Shown in pieces: positions 55,284 to 63,752 of a stretch of 64,000 bases of DNA. The DNA comes from Bacteroides eggerthii (GTDB lineage Bacteria > Bacteroidota > Bacteroidia > Bacteroidales > Bacteroidaceae), in contig NZ_CP102258.1 in NCBI RefSeq assembly GCF_025146565.1, forward strand, positions 558,001 to 622,000, written 5' to 3'. The first letter of the stretch is position 1. Every line of letters begins with the position of its first letter. Below the pieces are notes generated by a model. It saw nothing but the letters and a program-made list of their open reading frames with translations. It searched no databases and was not told the origin of the DNA. The position numbers and the translations under genes were made by a program.

Positions 55284-56054
55284 ATGCCCATGAAACCAAT
55301 TATTGAAATAAAGAACCTCAATGCCGGATACGACAGTCGTACAGTGCTTCGCGACATAAGCCTCACCGTTTACGATCGGGATTTTCTAGGTATTATCGGT
55401 CCGAACGGAGGAGGCAAGACTACCCTTATAAAGTGTATTCTGGGCCTGCTCAAACCCTCTTCCGGCGAAATTATCTTCACATCTTCCCGCATGACGGGCA
55501 ATTCACAGCTCACCATGGGCTATCTGCCCCAGTACAACAGCATAGACCGCAAATTTCCCATCACCGTCGAAGAAGTGATCCTGTCGGGACTCAGCAGCAA
55601 GAAGCCACTCACTTCACGTTTCACGAAAGAACATAGGGAGAAAGCCAGTCAAGTCATTGTTCGCATGGGGCTGGAAGGACTGGAAGAACGCGCCATCGGC
55701 GCATTGAGCGGTGGTCAGCTCCAACGTGCCCTACTGGGCCGCGCCATCATCTCCGATCCCGAGGTAGTTATCCTCGACGAACCCAGCACCTACATTGACA
55801 AGCGTTTCGAAGCCCGCCTGTATCAGTTGCTGGCAGAAATCAACAAGGATTGCGCCATCATACTCGTGAGTCACGACATAGGCACAGTGCTGCAACAGGT
55901 GAAATCTATCGCCTGCGTCAATGAAACACTGGACTACCACCCCGATACGGGCATCACCGAAGAATGGTTGGAACGCAACTTCAACTGCCCCATAGAACTG
56001 CTGGGACATGGCACATTGCCACACCGGATATTGGGAGAGCATCATCACCATTAG
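55284..56054 (+). CDS. znuC: Zinc ABC transporter ATP-binding protein
   Basis: Cytoplasmic ATPase, 256 aa. Walker A GPNGGGKTT, Q-loop LPQYNS, signature LSGGQLQRALLGRA, Walker B VVILDEPS and switch His in ILVSHD. The protein ends in His-rich sequence (HGTLPHRILGEHHHH), which may bind zinc. ATG 55290 is an alternative start. It follows znuA by 10 bases, but no permease (ZnuB) gene is present here or elsewhere in the window. Confidence 0.88.
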   Translation: MPMKPIIEIKNLNAGYDSRTVLRDISLTVYDRDFLGIIGPNGGGKTTLIKCILGLLKPSSGEIIFTSSRMTGNSQLTMGYLPQYNSIDRKFPITVEEVILSGLSSKKPLTSRFTKEHREKASQVIVRMGLEGLEERAIGALSGGQLQRALLGRAIISDPEVVILDEPSTYIDKRFEARLYQLLAEINKDCAIILVSHDIGTVLQQVKSIACVNETLDYHPDTGITEEWLERNFNCPIELLGHGTLPHRILGEHHHH

Positions 56055-56154
56055 GAGAAATGACGAAACTTTTGTTTTTGCATAAATTCCCCCTATATCT
56101 TTTAACCAATCCTAATAATACGCCTTATTGTCACTTATTTAGAACTGAAATCAT

Positions 56155-56162
56155 TATCTTTG
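56155..56162 (+). promoter_or_regulatory. -7 box TATCTTTG of the DUF2723 gene
   Basis: Perfect TAnnTTTG 49 bases before the ATG at 56212; -33 not clear. Confidence 0.5.
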
Positions 56163-56211
56163 CGCCCATATATGCCGAAATTAAAATAAAATTATAACGA
56201 ATTTCATCCGA

Positions 56212-59200
56212 ATGAAACAGTACAAAACCGTAAACAACCTGATCGGTTGGATTACATTCATCATTGCAGCAACGGTTTATTGCATGACCATTGAGCCGAC
56301 TGCAAGTTTTTGGGACTGCCCGGAGTTCATCACCACCGGTTATAAGTTGGAAGTAGGACACCCGCCCGGCGCACCGTTCTTCATGTTAGTGGCCAATCTG
56401 TTCTCACAATTTGCTTCCGATGCCACTACCGTAGCCAAAATGGTGAACTATATGAGTGCGCTGATGAGCGCCGCCTGCATCCTGTTCCTGTTTTGGAGCA
56501 TCACGCACTTGGTACGCAAACTGGTGGTAAACGATGAGAACAATATCACCAAAGGACAACTGATTACTATCATGGGCAGCGGCCTCGTGGGTGCGCTGGC
56601 ATATACATTCAGCGATACATTCTGGTTCAGTGCGGTGGAAGGAGAGGTATATGCTTTCTCTTCACTGTTTACAGCCGTTGTATTCTGGCTGATACTGAAA
56701 TGGGAAGACGTAGCGGACGAACCACACTCCGACCGTTGGCTGATCCTGATCGCCTATCTCACCGGATTGAGTATCGGCGTTCACTTGCTGAACTTGCTCT
56801 GTCTCCCGGCTATCGTATTGGTCTACTACTACAAAAAAGTGCCCAATGCCAACGCAAAAGGCTCTCTATTAGCCCTTCTCGCATCAATGGTGCTGGTGGC
56901 AGCCGTATTGTACGGCATCGTTCCGGGCATTGTAAAAGTAGGCGGCTGGTTCGAGCTGCTCTTCGTCAACACACTCGGACTGTCCTTCAACAGTGGTGTC
57001 ATCGTATATATCATCCTACTGGCAGCCTGCCTCATTTGGGGCGTATACGAAAGCTATACCGAAAAGAGCAAGTCGCGCATGGCACTCTCGTTCATCCTGA
57101 CCATAGCCATGCTGGGTATTCCTTTCTACGGACATGGCGGCAGCTCTATCGTTATCGGCATCATCGTCACCGCATTGCTGTGGCTCTATCTCAAGCCAGG
57201 TACGCAGGAGAAGATCAAAGAGAAATATCGCGTATCGGCACGCACACTGAACACATCACTATTGTGCACCATGATGATTGTCATCGGATATTCATCATAC
57301 GCACTTATCGTGATCCGCTCCACCGCCAACACACCGATGGACCAGAACTCTCCGGAGGACATCTTCACGCTGGGCGAATACCTGGGACGCGAGCAATATG
57401 GTACACGCCCGCTGTTCTACGGTCCGGCATACTCCTCACAAGTAGCCCTGGATGTGAAAGACGGTTATTGCGAACCGCGCATCTCCTACAACGGAACCAA
57501 ATACATCCGTAAGGAAAAGGCTTCCGCCGATGAGAAAGACAGTTATATTGAAATTCCCGGACGTATCGAATACGAATACGCACAAAATATGCTCTTCCCG
57601 CGTATGTACAGCAGTACGCATGCCAACCAATACCAAACCTGGCAGGACATCAAGGGATATGACGTCCCCTACGACAAATGTGGTGAAATGATTATGGTAA
57701 CCATGCCTACGCAGTGGGAAAACATCAAATTCTTCTTCTCCTACCAGCTCAACTGGATGTACTGGCGCTACTTCATGTGGAATTTCGCCGGACGCCAGAA
57801 CGACTTGCAAGGCAGCGGAGAAATAGAGCATGGCAACTGGATTACCGGCATCAAGTTCATCGATAATATACTCGTGGGCAACCAAGACTTGCTGCCGAAA
57901 GAACTGAAAGAGAACAAAGGACACAACGTATTCTACTGCCTACCGTTGCTGCTCGGCATCATCGGCCTGTTGTGGCAGGCCTACCGCGGTCAGAAAGGTA
58001 TCCAGCAGTTCTGGGTGGTGTTCTTCCTCTTCTTCATGACCGGTATAGCTATCGTGCTCTACTTGAACCAGACGCCGAGTCAGCCGCGTGAGCGTGACTA
58101 TGCGTATGCCGGTTCGTTCTACGCTTTTGCCATCTGGATTGGTATGGGTGTGGCAGGCATTATCCGCCTGTTGCAGCACTACGTCAAGATGAAAGAGCTC
58201 CCCGCTGCAGCCATCGTTTCAGCAGCCTGCCTGCTTGTCCCCATACAAATGGCAAGCCAAACATGGGACGATCACGACCGCAGTGGTCGCTATGTGGCAC
58301 GCGACTTCGGCCAGAACTACCTGATGTCATTACAGGAAACAGGCAATCCGATTATCTATACCAACGGTGACAACGACACGTTCCCCTTGTGGTATAATCA
58401 GGAGACGGAAGGTTTCCGTACCGATGCCCGTACCTGTAACCTTAGTTACTTGCAGACTGACTGGTACATCGACCAAATGAAGCGTCCAGCCTACGACTCT
58501 CCTTCCCTTCCCATCACATGGGACCGCATGGAATATGTAGAAGGTACCAACGAATATGTTCCGGTACGCCCTGAATACAAAAAGAGCATCGACGCCCTCT
58601 ATGCCGAAGCCGAAAAACAAGCTTTGAACGGCAACGCCGAAGCGTTAATAAACGTAAAAAAAGAATTCGGTGAAAATCCTTACGAACTCAAAAACATACT
58701 GAAATACTGGGTACGCAGCAAAAACCAAGACTTGAAGGTAATTCCTACCGACAGCATTGTCATGAAGGTGGATAAAGAAGCCGTACGCCGCAGCGGCATG
58801 ATGATACCGGGCGACTCTATCCCCGACTACATGCACATCTCGTTGAAAGGCAAACGCGCCCTTTACAAGAGCGAGCTGATGATGCTTGAAATGTTGTCGG
58901 AAGCCAATTGGGAACGTCCTATCTACATTGCAGTCAGCGTGGGACCGGAAAACCAATTGAATATGGGGAACCACTTCATCCAGGAAGGCCTTACCTATCG
59001 TTTCACTCCATTCGACACAGACAAACTGGGTGTAAAGATTGATAGTGAAAAGATGTACGACAACCTGATGAACAAGTTCAAGTTCGGTGGTATCGACAAG
59101 CCGGGTATCTACATTGATGAAAATGCGATGCGTATGTGTCACTCGCACCGCCGTATCTTCTCACAGCTTGTACAGCAGTTGGTACGTGAGGGCAAGAAAG

Positions 59201-59556
59201 ACAAGGCAAAAGCTGCACTGGACTATGCCGAAAAGATGATCCCTGCCTACAACGTACCGTACGACTGGCAAAACGGCGCTGTACAAATGGCCGAATCGTA
59301 CTACCAGTTAGGAGATTCTGCAAAAGCGGACGAGATGATGAAAACGCTTGCCGACAAAGCAGTGGAATACCTCACCTGGTATCTAAGCATGGACGACAGC
59401 CGCTTCGCGATCTCTACCCGCGAATTTGAATACCATTGGGCAGTGCTTGATGCCGAAGTAAAGATTATGAAGAAATATAATTCCAAACTGGCAGAGATAT
59501 ACGACCCGAAGGTAAAAGAGTTATACAACTTATATATAGAAAGACTTAAACAGTGA
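56212..59556 (+). CDS. DUF2723/TMEM260-family membrane glycosyltransferase-like protein
   Basis: Large inner-membrane protein, 1114 aa. The first ~230 residues are the DUF2723 domain (MTIEPTASFWDCPEFITTGYKLEVGHPPGAPFF region, with the acidic residue early in loop 1 typical of GT-C glycosyltransferases); about 12 membrane helices run to residue ~670, and a soluble C-terminal part has TPR-like helices (about 980-1100). The human relative TMEM260 is an O-mannosyltransferase, so a role in protein O-glycosylation or lipid-linked sugar transfer is plausible for this protein but unproven. Own promoter; pgdA-like gene follows 22 bases later. Confidence 0.78.
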   Translation: MKQYKTVNNLIGWITFIIAATVYCMTIEPTASFWDCPEFITTGYKLEVGHPPGAPFFMLVANLFSQFASDATTVAKMVNYMSALMSAACILFLFWSITHLVRKLVVNDENNITKGQLITIMGSGLVGALAYTFSDTFWFSAVEGEVYAFSSLFTAVVFWLILKWEDVADEPHSDRWLILIAYLTGLSIGVHLLNLLCLPAIVLVYYYKKVPNANAKGSLLALLASMVLVAAVLYGIVPGIVKVGGWFELLFVNTLGLSFNSGVIVYIILLAACLIWGVYESYTEKSKSRMALSFILTIAMLGIPFYGHGGSSIVIGIIVTALLWLYLKPGTQEKIKEKYRVSARTLNTSLLCTMMIVIGYSSYALIVIRSTANTPMDQNSPEDIFTLGEYLGREQYGTRPLFYGPAYSSQVALDVKDGYCEPRISYNGTKYIRKEKASADEKDSYIEIPGRIEYEYAQNMLFPRMYSSTHANQYQTWQDIKGYDVPYDKCGEMIMVTMPTQWENIKFFFSYQLNWMYWRYFMWNFAGRQNDLQGSGEIEHGNWITGIKFIDNILVGNQDLLPKELKENKGHNVFYCLPLLLGIIGLLWQAYRGQKGIQQFWVVFFLFFMTGIAIVLYLNQTPSQPRERDYAYAGSFYAFAIWIGMGVAGIIRLLQHYVKMKELPAAAIVSAACLLVPIQMASQTWDDHDRSGRYVARDFGQNYLMSLQETGNPIIYTNGDNDTFPLWYNQETEGFRTDARTCNLSYLQTDWYIDQMKRPAYDSPSLPITWDRMEYVEGTNEYVPVRPEYKKSIDALYAEAEKQALNGNAEALINVKKEFGENPYELKNILKYWVRSKNQDLKVIPTDSIVMKVDKEAVRRSGMMIPGDSIPDYMHISLKGKRALYKSELMMLEMLSEANWERPIYIAVSVGPENQLNMGNHFIQEGLTYRFTPFDTDKLGVKIDSEKMYDNLMNKFKFGGIDKPGIYIDENAMRMCHSHRRIFSQLVQQLVREGKKDKAKAALDYAEKMIPAYNVPYDWQNGAVQMAESYYQLGDSAKADEMMKTLADKAVEYLTWYLSMDDSRFAISTREFEYHWAVLDAEVKIMKKYNSKLAEIYDPKVKELYNLYIERLKQ

Positions 59557-59578
59557 TAACCGTTAATCATCAATAATC

Positions 59579-60193
59579 GTGTTTATAGAACAGCCTCCTG
59601 AGTTTGTTCGTAAGTTATACCCCAGCGCAGTCTGGCGAATGGATCCGAATGAGAGAGCCGTTTATCTGACTTTTGATGACGGACCTATCCCCGGAGTAAC
59701 TCCTTGGGTTCTCGACTTGCTTGACAAATATAACATAAAAGCCACCTTTTTTATGGTGGGCGACAACATTCGTAAGCATCCCGATGAATTTCAAATGGTT
59801 GTAGAAAGGGGACACCGCATCGGTAACCATACTTTCAACCATCTTAGGGGATTTGAATACAACTTCAAAGACTATATGGCAAACGCGGAGAAAGCAAACG
59901 AAGTAATGCAAACAGACCTGTTCCGCCCTCCGCATGGGCACATGGGATGGACGCAGTATATGATGCTGAAACGCCGCTATAAAATAATAATGTGGGATTT
60001 AGTGACTCGCGATTATAGTAAGAAGCTGCGTGGGCCGCAAGTGCTTGCCAATGTTATGAGATATGCACGTAATGGCTCTATCATCACATTTCACGATTCC
60101 CTAAAGTCTTGGAACAACGGCAACCTGCAATATGCATTGCCACGAGCCATAGAGTTCCTAAAGGAAGAGGGGTACGAATTCAAATTACTTTGA
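59579..60193 (+). CDS. Polysaccharide deacetylase (NodB domain)
   Basis: Carbohydrate esterase family 4-like protein, 204 aa, starting with GTG. All motifs are present: TFDDGP (catalytic Asp and metal Asp), HTFNH (metal His pair), RPPHGH, DLVTRDY and the final FHDS His. No signal peptide is seen, unlike secreted peptidoglycan deacetylases, so its location is unclear. Downstream is a large hairpin (60205-60262). Confidence 0.85.
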   Translation: MFIEQPPEFVRKLYPSAVWRMDPNERAVYLTFDDGPIPGVTPWVLDLLDKYNIKATFFMVGDNIRKHPDEFQMVVERGHRIGNHTFNHLRGFEYNFKDYMANAEKANEVMQTDLFRPPHGHMGWTQYMMLKRRYKIIMWDLVTRDYSKKLRGPQVLANVMRYARNGSIITFHDSLKSWNNGNLQYALPRAIEFLKEEGYEFKLL

Positions 60194-60204
60194 GAAATAA
60201 AACA

Positions 60205-60262
60205 TGAGAGTTGAAAGTCAGGCCGCGCAATTATGCTGCATAGCGTGAACTTTCAACTCTCA
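60205..60262. terminator. Large hairpin between converging genes
   Basis: TGAGAGTTGAAAGT (60205-60218) is exactly complementary to ACTTTCAACTCTCA (60249-60262), with a 30-base loop. No T-run directly follows; it may end or stabilise transcripts from either side. Confidence 0.45.
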
Positions 60263-60304
60263 ACATTTCAAGGCTATGAGATTTTCAACTCATCCACGCC
60301 TTTT

Positions 60305-61537
60305 TTAGTTTACTTTTACCGTCAACGGATTGCGTACTTTCTGAGCAAAGTCTGCCATATACTGATTCCAGGCAGCGGCAGTCTTGATATCTGCCCTGTC
60401 CCATGCAAATCCCCAATAATACACATATTCTGAACCCGGTTCATAATCGCTGACAGCAAGTACATGACCGTCGGCGTTATTACGCTCTTTCTTCTCCTTT
60501 TCAGAGAAAAGTACGGTTTTGGCATCTTTGACAACCGTAGGAACAGCAGCTCCTATAAAGATTTTACCATTGTCGGGGCCTGTCGTAGGGTCTACATAAG
60601 TAATGTAACCGTTAGCGGCATCGGCAACAACAGCTCCGTCCGGTTCATGCAGCACAATGCCCGTAACGATAGGCAATGTTTCTTTCAGGTTAGAGTATGA
60701 TACGGCTGTTTTGTTCAGGTGCGAACCTGCATCCAGTGTAATCAGACGCGTCTCTACAACAGTCGAGTCACCCTTTACGGTCAAAGGATTGAACTCCAGC
60801 CTTACCGTAAAGCGCAATGGGCCATTATCCAGAATTTCCTGGCTCTTATAACACCAGGGATAGATGATGCTGTCATCCACCATTAACGCAGCTACACCGG
60901 CTCCCAATGTAGGACCCACCGCATAGCAATCCATTCCATGTCCATGGTCGATATGATAAGACAATTCCTTCAACAACCCGGCAGCCTTCTCCGGCTCCGT
61001 TTTCTTCAATTCTTTCAGTTTCGCGCGAGTTTCCTTATCGGTCTCCTTTGCATACATGCCCTCCAGTATCGGTTCGGAAGTATCGCGCTTGGTAAACAGG
61101 TCATAACCAAATCCACGCTCCCCTTTTGCCTGCAAAGCAGGGCCATACGCGCGGAAAGCCACCAAGTCGTTTTCCCAGGCCATATCATCCATACGTTCGG
61201 GATAGCATTTGCCGCAAGCCTTTACATCGAAAGATTCCGGAATACCGGCTTGTATGGTGTAAGTGGCAGAACTATTGGCAGCTACCGTAGCGGGAAATAT
61301 AACTTTGCCGTCATAGGTAATCTGATAAGGGAGCTGTTGCCCGTCGACATTCAGAACCACAATCTGTGCCGTATCTGCCAATCCCAACCGGTTTGTAACA
61401 GTTTCCATAGATACCTCTATCACCTCATTAGAGCGCTCCAAAGCCAACGGGTTGGTTACCGTAACGGTTACCGTCTTACTTTCGTTACAAGCGAAGCAAA
61501 ACAAAGCCGTCATACATAATAAAAGAAGTTTCTTCAT
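60305..61537 (-). CDS. DUF4861-family lipoprotein
   Basis: 410-residue exported lipoprotein (lipobox CFAC, Cys17) of the DUF4861 family, often found next to uronate or pectin genes in Bacteroides. Its fold and activity are not established to my knowledge. HIDHGHGMDCYAVGPTLGAG (about 192-211) is a conserved-looking His-rich segment. It is the third gene after kduI and kduD on the minus strand, 127 bases after kduD, which suggests a role in uronate-containing glycan breakdown. Confidence 0.7.
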   Translation of the reverse strand: MKKLLLLCMTALFCFACNESKTVTVTVTNPLALERSNEVIEVSMETVTNRLGLADTAQIVVLNVDGQQLPYQITYDGKVIFPATVAANSSATYTIQAGIPESFDVKACGKCYPERMDDMAWENDLVAFRAYGPALQAKGERGFGYDLFTKRDTSEPILEGMYAKETDKETRAKLKELKKTEPEKAAGLLKELSYHIDHGHGMDCYAVGPTLGAGVAALMVDDSIIYPWCYKSQEILDNGPLRFTVRLEFNPLTVKGDSTVVETRLITLDAGSHLNKTAVSYSNLKETLPIVTGIVLHEPDGAVVADAANGYITYVDPTTGPDNGKIFIGAAVPTVVKDAKTVLFSEKEKKERNNADGHVLAVSDYEPGSEYVYYWGFAWDRADIKTAAAWNQYMADFAQKVRNPLTVKVN

Positions 61538-61546
61538 TGATTAATG

Positions 61547-61647
61547 TGCTAATGTGACAATATATAAATGACTAATACGTAATGTGCCAATACCCAAATC
61601 ACTACGCCATACATAGCGCAGCCAATTGGCATATTGGCACATTAGCA
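61547..61647. repeat. Inverted repeat between kduD and the DUF4861 gene
   Basis: The 17-base arms TGCTAATGTGACAATAT (61547-61563) and ATATTGGCACATTAGCA (61631-61647) are complementary with one mismatch. Between them is a GCCAATTGGC palindrome (61621-61630), and ATTAGCAA repeats follow (61641-61656). Resembles recurring Bacteroides intergenic words. Confidence 0.55.
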
Positions 61648-61664
61648 AATTAGCAAATTAAGAT

Positions 61665-62468
61665 TTACTTAGGTTGTTTTCCGATGTAAGCCAAAATACC
61701 ACCATCAACGTACAGCACATGTCCGTTAACCGCGTTAGAAGCCTCAGATGCCAAGAATACAGCAGGACCTGTAAGTTCTTCCGGATCCAACCAACGACCG
61801 GCCGGAGTCTTAGCGCAAATGAATGAGTCGAACGGATGACGGCTGCCGTCAGCTTGTTTTTCACGCAACGGAGCAGTTTGCGGAGTAGCGATGTAACCCG
61901 GACCGATACCATTACATTGAATGTTGTATTCACCGTATTCAGAGCAGATGTTACGAGTCAACATCTTCAAGCCGCCCTTAGCTGCAGCGTATGCAGATAC
62001 AGTCTCACGACCCAGCTCGGACATCATAGAACAGATGTTGATAATCTTACCATGACCCTTCTTCATCATTGCAGGCAGAACAGCCTTAGATACAATGAAC
62101 GGAGCGTTCAGGTCGATGTCTATAACGCGACGGAAATCGGCAGCTTCCATTTCGTGCATAGGAACACGACGGATAATACCTGCATTGTTCACCAAAATAT
62201 CGATAGTGCCTACTTCTTTCTCAATAGTTGCTACCATAGCCTGAACAGCCGGTTCATCAGTCACGTCGCATACATAGCCATGTGCCTTGATACCCTTTTC
62301 AGCATAAGCAGCCATACCTTTATCCACCAATTCCTGATTGATATCGTTAAAACAGATTTTAGCACCTTGCTCTGCAAAAGCTGAAGCAATAGCAAAACCG
62401 ATACCATAAGAAGCACCTGTAACGAGGGCTACTTTACCTTCCAAAGAAAAATTCAAATACTGATTCAT
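61665..62468 (-). CDS. kduD: 2-dehydro-3-deoxy-D-gluconate 5-dehydrogenase
   Basis: Short-chain dehydrogenase, 267 aa, that reduces 2,5-diketo-3-deoxygluconate (the product of KduI) to KDG in pectin and glycosaminoglycan breakdown. TGASYGIG binds NAD(H), NNAGI and SAYAAAKGG (catalytic Tyr and Lys) are the SDR motifs, and RWLDPEELTGPAVFLAS is characteristic of KduD. 33 bases after kduI. Well conserved and GC-richer than the alginate SDR, from which it is clearly distinct. Confidence 0.92.
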   Translation of the reverse strand: MNQYLNFSLEGKVALVTGASYGIGFAIASAFAEQGAKICFNDINQELVDKGMAAYAEKGIKAHGYVCDVTDEPAVQAMVATIEKEVGTIDILVNNAGIIRRVPMHEMEAADFRRVIDIDLNAPFIVSKAVLPAMMKKGHGKIINICSMMSELGRETVSAYAAAKGGLKMLTRNICSEYGEYNIQCNGIGPGYIATPQTAPLREKQADGSRHPFDSFICAKTPAGRWLDPEELTGPAVFLASEASNAVNGHVLYVDGGILAYIGKQPK

Positions 62469-62500
62469 GATGTTTATTTATTTTAGGTTGAAAAATAGTG

Positions 62501-63343
62501 TTATTTTAAGTCTGTAATCAAAGAAAAGTCCTGATCCCCGTAGTCCAGATTCTCACCACCCATACCCCATATAAAGGTATAATTGTGCGTAGCGGCAGCA
62601 GAATGGATAGACCATTCGGGAGAGAGAACGGCCTGGTCGCCTTTCATCCACACATGGCGGGTTTCGTCTACTTCGCCCATAAAGTGGCAGATAGCATGGT
62701 CTTCCGGTATTTCAAAATAGAAGTAGGCTTCCATACGGCGGCTGTGGACATGTGCCGGCATTGTATTCCACACACTGCCCGGAGCAAGCTCCGTCATACC
62801 CATTTGTAACTGGCAAGTCGGCAATACCTGATTAACCAGCATCTTATTAATATTACGATGATTGGAACCTTCCAAAGAACCCATTTCGGCCACAACCGCG
62901 TCTTTCTTCGTTACTTTCCTATCAGGATAATTGCGATGAGCCGTTACCGAATTAAAATAGAATTTAGCCGGATGGGCTGCATCCTTGCTCTCAAAAGTAA
63001 CTTCACGATCGCCCGAACCCAGATAAAGGGCCTCCTTATAACCCATTTCAAAGACGGCATCACCGGCTTTCACAACCCCCGGTCCGCCTACATTGAAAAT
63101 GCCAATTTCACGACGAGTCAGGAAATAAGGCGCCTTCAAAGGATCAATAGCTTCCAGTTGCAGTACTTCACCTACCGGCATAACGCCACCCACTACCATA
63201 CGGTCGTACATGGAATACACCATGTTTACTTCATTGGGAGAAAATACTTTCTCTATAAGAAAATCACGGCGGATTCTTTTTGTATCATAACTTTTCGCAT
63301 CCTCCGGATGAGCAGCGTAGCGAATTTCATAGTTTGTTTTCAT
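62501..63343 (-). CDS. kduI: 5-dehydro-4-deoxy-D-glucuronate isomerase
   Basis: Cupin-fold isomerase of 280 aa that converts 5-keto-4-deoxyuronate to 2,5-diketo-3-deoxygluconate. MPAHVHSRRMEAYFYFE holds the metal-binding His pair and Glu; the last metal His is in EWSIHSAAAT. The N-terminal YAAHPEDAKSYDT and RRDFLIEKVF are family signatures. First gene of the kduI-kduD-DUF4861 cluster. Confidence 0.94.
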   Translation of the reverse strand: MKTNYEIRYAAHPEDAKSYDTKRIRRDFLIEKVFSPNEVNMVYSMYDRMVVGGVMPVGEVLQLEAIDPLKAPYFLTRREIGIFNVGGPGVVKAGDAVFEMGYKEALYLGSGDREVTFESKDAAHPAKFYFNSVTAHRNYPDRKVTKKDAVVAEMGSLEGSNHRNINKMLVNQVLPTCQLQMGMTELAPGSVWNTMPAHVHSRRMEAYFYFEIPEDHAICHFMGEVDETRHVWMKGDQAVLSPEWSIHSAAATHNYTFIWGMGGENLDYGDQDFSLITDLK

Positions 63344-63409
63344 GATTTTATTACGTTTTTAAGTTATCAAGTAAATAGCCGAACGGCACGTCGTTTACGT
63401 ACACGATTG

Positions 63410-63417
63410 CAAATGTA
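63410..63417 (-). promoter_or_regulatory. -7 box TACATTTG of kduI
   Basis: Minus-strand TAnnTTTG; the nearest upstream TTTG is only 14 bases away, so the -33 is uncertain. Leader about 60 bases. Confidence 0.4.
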
Positions 63418-63589
63418 GGAAAAGAAAACGGCAAAACATCGCGTTTTTGTCCTAATTATCTATCAAAATTGTACAAAGTAAAGGGAAAAATGGCATAAAA
63501 CCGGCCATTTCAGAAAAGAGCAACCATTAAACGCGGCATAATACAAAATAAGCTCCAACAATCAGTAATTGTCAGAGCTTATTATTTCG

Positions 63590-63660
63590 TTGGACTACCA
63601 AGATTCGAACTTGGACAAACAGAACCAAAACCTGTTGTGCTACCATTACACCATAGTCCA
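63590..63660 (-). tRNA. tRNA-Gln (anticodon TTG)
   Basis: On the minus strand the acceptor stem TGGACTA pairs with TAGTCCA; a D-arm (GGTGTAATGGTAGCAC), an anticodon arm with loop TTTTGGT (anticodon TTG, reading CAA) and a T-arm with GTTCGAATC are present. CCA is not encoded. It has its own promoter (63691-63722). Confidence 0.92.
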
Positions 63661-63690
63661 AACTTATGTGCTTTCTGTTAAAAAGCGGTG

Positions 63691-63722
63691 CAAAGATAGA
63701 AGTATGTCCCGAAATATGCAAA
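63691..63722 (-). promoter_or_regulatory. tRNA-Gln promoter TTTG-N20-TATCTTTG
   Basis: Minus strand: TTTG (63719-63722), 20 bases, TATCTTTG (63691-63698), 30 bases before the tRNA 5' end. The -33 box lies in the loop and adjacent stem base of the hairpin at 63705-63740. Confidence 0.7.
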
Positions 63723-63740
63723 TATTTCGGGACATTTTTT
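63705..63740 (+). terminator. Strong hairpin with T-run on the plus strand
   Basis: Perfect 13-bp stem (63705-63717 with 63722-63734, TGTCCCGAAATAT arm), GCAA loop, then six T on the plus strand. It lies just past the tyrS stop; on the minus strand it lacks a U-run but may still end the tyrS transcript. Confidence 0.6.
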
Positions 63741-63752
63741 CATCAGCTTCTA

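Noticed and set aside
61665..63343. kduI/kduD as part of the alginate pathway
   Set aside because: They act on the 5-keto-4-deoxyuronate from pectin and glycosaminoglycans, lie 16 kb away, differ in base composition, and their upstream region lacks the TTGG-N4-CCAA operator seen in the alginate locus.
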